Of a stretch of 64,000 nt of DNA, positions 59,211 to 64,000 are shown piece by piece. Origin of the DNA: Annona cherimola. Taxonomy: Eukaryota > Streptophyta > Magnoliopsida > Magnoliales > Annonaceae. The stretch covers positions 7,036,264-7,100,263 of the forward strand of contig CM059972.1 in the NCBI GenBank assembly GCA_030490835.1, in the 5' to 3' direction. The position numbers were made by a program, and so were the translations under genes. Each line of letters opens with the position of its first letter. Positions within the stretch are counted from its first letter, which is position 1. The notes under the pieces are model-generated. The model saw nothing but the letters and a program-made list of their open reading frames with translations, was not told the origin of the DNA and did not search any database.

Positions 59211-60047
59211 TATATGGATAAATAATTCTTATGTTCTAACACATATGTGAATGAATTTTCAATATTTTTCATAATTTACATGTAAATATGTATTTTTTAA
59301 AAAATGTTACTAGTATATATGTTTGATTGGATAAAACTTAGTATTCTAATTAAATAAATAATGTGTTATAATTAAGTAGTTGATTTGAGTGTGTGTAAGG
59401 GGTGCAGGATAGGAAGGTCAAGGTTTGGAATTTGATAAAGATATTTGTCTCATTTACCTCTCCTTTGGAATTGGCCTCCTTTAGTTGTCTGGTCGTTAAA
59501 AAGAATAATATGATTAAAAAAACTAAATAACTGAGGTTAAGTATAATAGATAAAGTTAATTTTACATTCATAAAAGTGAAAAAAATGGATGGGCTGAAAT
59601 GAAACTGCTTTTAACTAATCTCATGACTTCTATTTCTTTGCACCGGAGAATCACACAGATAAGTTTCAGGGAGTGCATATAGATATCTGACACGCTAGTT
59701 TTAAATTGATATAAAGGTGTCAAAACTCGCGCATAAGATGAGTTAATGAGGCAAACAAGATGGCCTTATGAAAAAAGAAAGGTGGAATTAATAATTGCAA
59801 GATAAGAGAGAGGGCTACAGTGAGAGAAGAAGTCTGGGCTTATCTCAAAAAGTTTTGAAATAGCAAAATTGGGGGCTCGCGTAGCTCTCTTGTCCATCAC
59901 TTGTCCAATTATAACAATGAGAACAATGATTGGGTAATCCCCCAAGCATATCTTTGTACATGAGATGAGAAGAATAAATAAAACCTCTCTCTCTCTCTTC
60001 CTCCCTCCCTCCCTCCCTCTCGGTGGGGCCAATTCAACCCATGCTAG
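59211..60047. other. Upstream region of the SABATH gene
   Basis: No gene is seen. A CT-rich tract at about 59985-60020 precedes the CCAAT-like and TATA-like motifs of the methyltransferase promoter. Confidence 0.5.
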
Positions 60048-60054
60048 CTATAAG
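60048..60054 (+). promoter_or_regulatory. TATA-like box of the SABATH gene
   Basis: CTATAAG lies 128 bases before the ATG, with a CCAAT-like motif about 20 bases upstream at 60029. A transcript start near 60080 would give a leader of about 100 bases. Confidence 0.5.
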
Positions 60055-60111
60055 AGAGTAAGAGACTAGCAATCGTGCAGCGCAAAGCGAAGTCAGCAAG
60101 AGCTAGCTAAA

Positions 60112-60136
60112 TCTCTCTCTCTCTCTCTCTCTCTCT
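60112..60136 (+). repeat. CT microsatellite in the SABATH leader
   Basis: This is a pure CT run between the TATA-like box and the start codon. Such CT-rich leaders are common in plant promoters; any role here is inferred. Confidence 0.8.
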
Positions 60137-60181
60137 AGCTCGCTCGCTGAAACTCCATTTTCTAAAACACCTAACACCCAA

Positions 60182-60742
60182 ATGGAATCATCAAAGCTAA
60201 TGCTGATTTCCTGCTTCAAAGAGAGCGTAGAGGAGATGAAGGCCACGAAGGAAGAGTGCCCAACATGGGCATGGAGAGCAGATCTCCACAGAATCCTATG
60301 TATGCAAGGCGGGGAGGACGACGGCAGCTATGCCAAGAACTCTGAGGCCCCAGCATCAGCAATCACCCTCTCCAAGCCATTGCTCATCCAAGCCATCCAT
60401 TCCATGAAGCTCTTCCACCACGAGCCCTCCCTGCGCATAGCCGACTTGGGCTGCGCCACCGGCTACAACACCTTGGCCACCATAGACCTCGTCGTCGATG
60501 CCTTGAGGAACCGCTACACCCAATTGGATCACTGCGCCAACATGCCCGAATTCGAGGCCTTCTTCTCTGACCTCCCATCCAACGATTTCAATTCCCTCTT
60601 CCGCTCATTGCCAAGCTTTCAAGATAGTAAGAGGAAGCACTACTATGCCGCCGGAGTGCCTGGCTCCTTCTACCATCGCCTCTTCCCAAAGGCCAAGCTC
60701 CACATGGCTGTCAGCCTAAGCGCTCTGCATTGGCTGTCTCAG
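60182..60742 (+). CDS. SABATH methyltransferase exon 1 (residues 1-187)
   Basis: The exon ends TCTCAG before the donor GTGTTT, in phase 0 after the conserved HWLSQ. The first ATG is in the context CAAATGGAA, and no in-frame ATG lies closer to the TATA-like box. Later in-frame Met codons at residues 7 and 19 are possible alternative starts. Confidence 0.88.
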
Positions 60743-62403
60743 GTGTTTTCTCACTCCAATCTATCTATGCCTTGAATTCAGTGTTTCCTTTTTTTATCAT
60801 TATCATTGTTGAGATTTTTTTTTTTTTTTTTTATTTCTTGGGCAATCTTAAATGCATGTGTCAAGACCCTCTTTTCTTTCGGTTTGGGTAGGTTGGAGGT
60901 TGAGAAACCAACATCCCAAATCAACTGAGTCAGTCTTTCCCTCTCTCTCCTCCTTTTCCTCCTCCTTTTCGTTTCTCTTGTGGGGCACCGTGCAAGTTTA
61001 TGAAAAACACTATTCTATAAAGGTGGTACTTCCCAGGCTGGCAAGAAGTTGTAACTAGATTATTCTAGATGCATGGTTTTCTTGGTTCATCCTGCTGTTC
61101 CAGATGGGAATCAACACAAACACTTGCTTGGAAATTTTTCTTTCATGGTTGTTTGTTCTCTAATCGTTGGTTGGCTGGGCTGATTAATCGGGCAGATACC
61201 AGAGGCGGTTCTGGACCAGGGTTCGCCGGCATGGAACAAGGGGAGGGCATGGATAGATGGAGCCAGGAAGGAGGTCGTGGAGGCCTATGCAAAGCAATCA
61301 GAGGAGGATCTGATAAACTTCCTCCGATGCCGGCGAGAGGAGATTGTGGAAGGAGGGGTGCTTTTTATACTGATGGCGGGGCGGCGAGGCTCTCAGCAGC
61401 CGGAGAACCAGTTGGGTGACCCTGACTCAAGAGCCAAGCACCCCTTCACCAGCTCCATGGACCAAGCATGGGAAGACCTATTAAATGAGGTGTGTATTAT
61501 TAGTAAACGGCCACCCTCCAAAATTCAATGTATAACCCTGCCTCTCCACCTTAAAACCGGCAAGAAACCACACTCTCTTTGTCTCCATCTCCCTTCTCAT
61601 TAATGCACGCCCACCCCCTTCAGTTTCTACCTTGTGGCTGAGCTTCTTCTATGATACTGCTCTCTCTCTCTCTCTATTTGTCATTGGAAGGCCCCTTTCG
61701 TTTCCCTTTTCACTTGGTCGTGAACTTCTTTTTCTTACCAGGCCAGTCATTGGAAGACTGACCTACTTTTGTTGGCTTGAAATTCTTTCCACTTGCTTTG
61801 TGGACTTGGATTCATGTGGTGGTATTATGTCTCTGTCCTATATGGCTTATTAATATTCAAGCATTGGGAGAATTTTTGTTCCACATATAACATATATGTG
61901 ACATTTTGACCTTTTCCCACCTCTTTAAAGACCATTGAAGCTTGGTTCCTATGCTGTGCCAACTCCAATGCAGTCAATAATTGTTCGAACTTTTTGTCTG
62001 AAGAGTTAAAGTACTAGTTTTTCTTTGTATGGTGTTGCAGGGATTGATTGCTGAAGCGGTGAGAGATACATTCAACATCCCAGCATACATGAGAAGCATA
62101 GATGAGGTGAAGGCAGCATTTGAGCAATGTGAAGGGTTTGAGATACAGACATTGGAATACCAGCGAATTATGGAGCATTCACGTGAGAAGCAGGAGGAGT
62201 GGATCAAGGACCCAGCATCCTACGGTAGATCCAAAGCCAACCTGGTCAGAGCCACCCTCAAGCCTATTGTAGAGGCCCACGTGGGCCCCAAGCTCTCCGA
62301 GGAGCTGTTCAAGCGATTCGAGAGGAGGGCCTCATCGGACATAGGCATGCTTCACAAGACCTGTTTTTATGGTGTAATTGTTGTATCTGCTATTAGGAAG
62401 TGA
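60182..62403 (+). CDS. SABATH-family carboxyl methyltransferase, three exons
   Basis: This gene encodes an S-adenosylmethionine-dependent methyltransferase of the SABATH family, which methylates carboxyl groups of small acids such as salicylate, jasmonate, indole-3-acetate or gibberellin. Exons are 60182-60742, 61196-61489 and 62041-62403, all GT-AG and phase 0, giving 405 residues. Motifs are MQGG at 41-44, SYAKNS at 49-54, SAM motif I IADLGCATGYNT at 86-97, FFSDLPSNDFN at 127-137, VPGSFYHRLFP at 159-169 and ALHWLSQ at 181-187. FFSDLPSNDFN and VEAHVG near the C-terminus resemble the indole-acetate methyltransferase clade. The Gln that contacts the substrate carboxylate in salicylate methyltransferase, three residues after SYAKNS, appears to be Pro here. 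The 40-residue lead before MQGG is longer than usual. The substrate cannot be assigned. Confidence 0.9.
60743..61195 (+). other. SABATH intron 1 (453 bp)
   Basis: The intron runs from GTGTTT to GGGCAG and contains a long T run near 60814-60832. I see no coding potential beyond short chance frames. Confidence 0.85.
61196..61489 (+). CDS. SABATH methyltransferase exon 2 (residues 188-285)
   Basis: The acceptor is CGGGCAG before ATACCAGAG, so exon 1 HWLSQ continues as IPEAVLDQGSPAWNKGRAW, the usual family order. The exon ends at LLNE with donor GTGTGT. It carries the helical region and the strand GGVLFILMAGR. Confidence 0.88.
61490..62040 (+). other. SABATH intron 2 (551 bp)
   Basis: The intron runs from GTGTGT to GTTGCAG and is CT-rich in its first half. 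Nothing else is recognised in it. Confidence 0.85.
62041..62403 (+). CDS. SABATH methyltransferase exon 3 (residues 286-405)
   Basis: The acceptor is GTTGCAG before GGATTG, after a T-rich tract. It encodes GLIAEAVRDTFNIPAYMRSI and the C-terminal part with VEAHVGPKLSEELF, and ends in TGA at 62401-62403. Confidence 0.9.
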   Translation, partial: GLIAEAVRDTFNIPAYMRSIDEVKAAFEQCEGFEIQTLEYQRIMEHSREKQEEWIKDPASYGRSKANLVRATLKPIVEAHVGPKLSEELFKRFERRASSDIGMLHKTCFYGVIVVSAIRK

Positions 62404-63494
62404 TCGAAATCATGCATACAGCACGCTGTAACTAGCCTAGTAATTGAAAAGAAGAACAAAGGAAAGAAAAGTATTAAAATCCCATCAATATATATATGTC
62501 TGTCTAACTTGTAAACCAATTTCCATCTCTAGATATTATGAATGTTTCCGTAATTCATGCTTTTAATTAGTAAACCCACCCTCCCATTGCTTGTCTAATC
62601 AATCATGGTACTGTTGCAATCCTATTGGGTCTCCCTTTCCAAGTGGCTTGAGATAGTGGTGGAGAATCTCAAGAGCAACAAAAGAGGATGATGCTCATCG
62701 AAATGCCCAAAGGGTAGGCATGGTCAAAACAATGTAATAACTAGGAGAGTGATCGGGATTTACTGCAACACAGTGCTTAAGGCAAAATTTTGATTACCCA
62801 CGTTGTTTGTGCAAATCAGTTCATGGCCTCAACAACAACAAGGTGGGCAAATGTTGGTTGCCAAAATGGTTTCCATCTATAAAATTTGCTGTTGTGTTTG
62901 ACCATTGGCCCAAATTTTCACATAAGATAATTGAAGGGGGAAAATGGACCGATGGAAAATAGCTAGAGATTGAATGTCAATGATTGTTCATGGAATGAGA
63001 TGCTCAGGATACTTCACATCATGAGCCTTCCCCCCACCCAATTAATACGGGACCGGGGCCACACTCGAGCATGATACAGCGGGCAACACGTCGGCAGGAT
63101 GGTACGATGAGCATCACAAGGCTTACAGATATTTTCCAGATCAAATGATGAATACATGGGAAAAAACGAAAGAAAGAAAAGAAAAACAAAGGGAGGAGGG
63201 GAAGAGGGCGAGTGAGAGTGAGAGTAGCTAGATAGGGGCCGGGTTATAAACCGACAGAGGGAAAGGGCCTTTTGCACCCAAGGAATCTGCATAGCCGCGC
63301 TAAGCAGCGATGGGTGGCTGACTGGCTGGCAATCAAGGGGTCGATCGTCCGATCTGCAGCTCTATAAGTCATGATGCCCATCATCACATTATCGTATTCC
63401 AAGAGATTTGCTCATGCAATGAACCACCGGAAGGATAGGTGGGGACTAGCTAGCTATCTCAACTTGGGATTATATATATAATATACGGAAAATT
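62404..63494. other. Downstream of the SABATH gene
   Basis: The region presumably holds the 3' UTR of the methyltransferase. A GC-richer patch at 63000-63420 has a TATA-like TTTATAAC on the minus strand near 63250 followed by a pyrimidine-rich stretch, but no recognised gene. Confidence 0.45.
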
Positions 63495-63800
63495 ATCAAG
63501 TGGTTTCGGACTGCACCATAGTTATGGTATGCACTGTGGGCCTCACATGATCTTAAATGAAAAATCCACCTAATCTATTGTATTTAGAATTGTTAACTTT
63601 ATTAACATACTAATTTTCATTCAAATCCAACATATGTGTGGTCCCCATCTTAAAATGGTGCAAAATTAACGTAATAAAATAGTTTAACATAAATATCAAT
63701 TTTAAAGTAATATTTTAAACATTTAAACTTTCTAAAGTATGATTTTTAAATAGATAAATGATTATATAAAGTTTTATTATAATCTAGAATGTGTGGGGCC
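63495..63800 (-). mobile_element. MITE 1 relative in reverse orientation
   Basis: The reverse complement matches the MITE at 4005-4348 over the core (GCACCATTTTAAGATGG, ATTTTATTACGTTAATT) and near the ends. Its outer edges are not certain. Confidence 0.6.
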
Positions 63801-63869
63801 TATACACATGAATATGTTTCTATATATACACATGAATAGGTCTATATATAGAGAGAGAGACATATTCAA

Positions 63870-64000
63870 GTGTAGTGCCACCAGTGGCGCTGAAATGGGC
63901 CGACATGATGATAAAATTAAAATCTACTTCACATATTGTATTTAGAATAATGCATTTTATTACCATATCAATTTTCATCTCAATCGGATATGTGTATGGA
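63870..64000 (+). mobile_element. MITE 2 arm, cut by the window end
   Basis: The sequence follows the left arm of the MITE at 4359-4712 (ATTGTATTTAGAATAATG, ATCAATTTTCATCTCAATC). Only part of the element is in the window. Confidence 0.55.

Noticed and set aside
1..64000. tRNA, rRNA, CRISPR array or bacterial-type operon
   Set aside because: None seen. The only tRNA-like words are primer sites and SINE-like boxes, and the repeats are plant transposons or microsatellites.

Overview
The window is nuclear DNA of a flowering plant, or at least a seed plant. It is AT-rich and low in genes, and most of its length is transposon-derived. The two supported protein-coding genes are plant families with GT-AG introns: an EULS3-type Euonymus-related lectin and a SABATH methyltransferase. 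The repeats are also plant types: Ty3/gypsy, TRIM-like, hAT, PIF/Harbinger-like MITEs and SINE-like elements. I cannot name the species. A woody magnoliid or early-diverging eudicot would fit, but the sequence does not prove it.

Layout. 1-3785: AT-rich DNA with MITE remnants. 3786-6442: a complete non-autonomous hAT transposon with exact terminal repeats and an 8-bp target duplication. It carries two MITEs set in (TA)n and a 42-bp tandem repeat. 6451-15985: AT-rich repeats, small GC-richer islands and one unassigned open segment. 15986-31531, minus strand: the EULS3 lectin gene in four exons. Its stop codon appears to be split by the last intron. Intron 2 is about 12.4 kb and holds SINE-like insertions, a Harbinger-like MITE, a broken carboxylesterase fragment and a 5085-bp Ty3/gypsy element. 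31760-60000: repeats and intergenic DNA, including an inverted MITE pair, a possible CACTA remnant and a possible degenerate LTR. 60048-62403, plus strand: the SABATH gene with three exons, a TATA-like box and a CT-rich leader. 62404-64000: intergenic DNA with two more MITE copies.

The most unusual object is the retrotransposon at 19235-24319. It has 182-bp LTRs, an extra acidic ORF before gag, a nonsense codon in RT and a frameshift between RT and RNase H. Its integrase stops just before the catalytic Glu and joins, at a 12-nt shared sequence, a partial LTR followed by a perfect initiator-Met primer site, 77 bp of internal DNA, a G-rich polypurine tract and a full LTR. This is what reverse transcription would give if it switched template between a TRIM RNA and a gypsy RNA that share the same LTR.

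The two genes are unrelated and about 28 kb apart. The lectin is expected to be a nucleocytoplasmic stress-related carbohydrate binder. The methyltransferase is expected to methylate the carboxyl group of a small hormone-like or specialised metabolite. Nothing in the sequence suggests that they are co-regulated.
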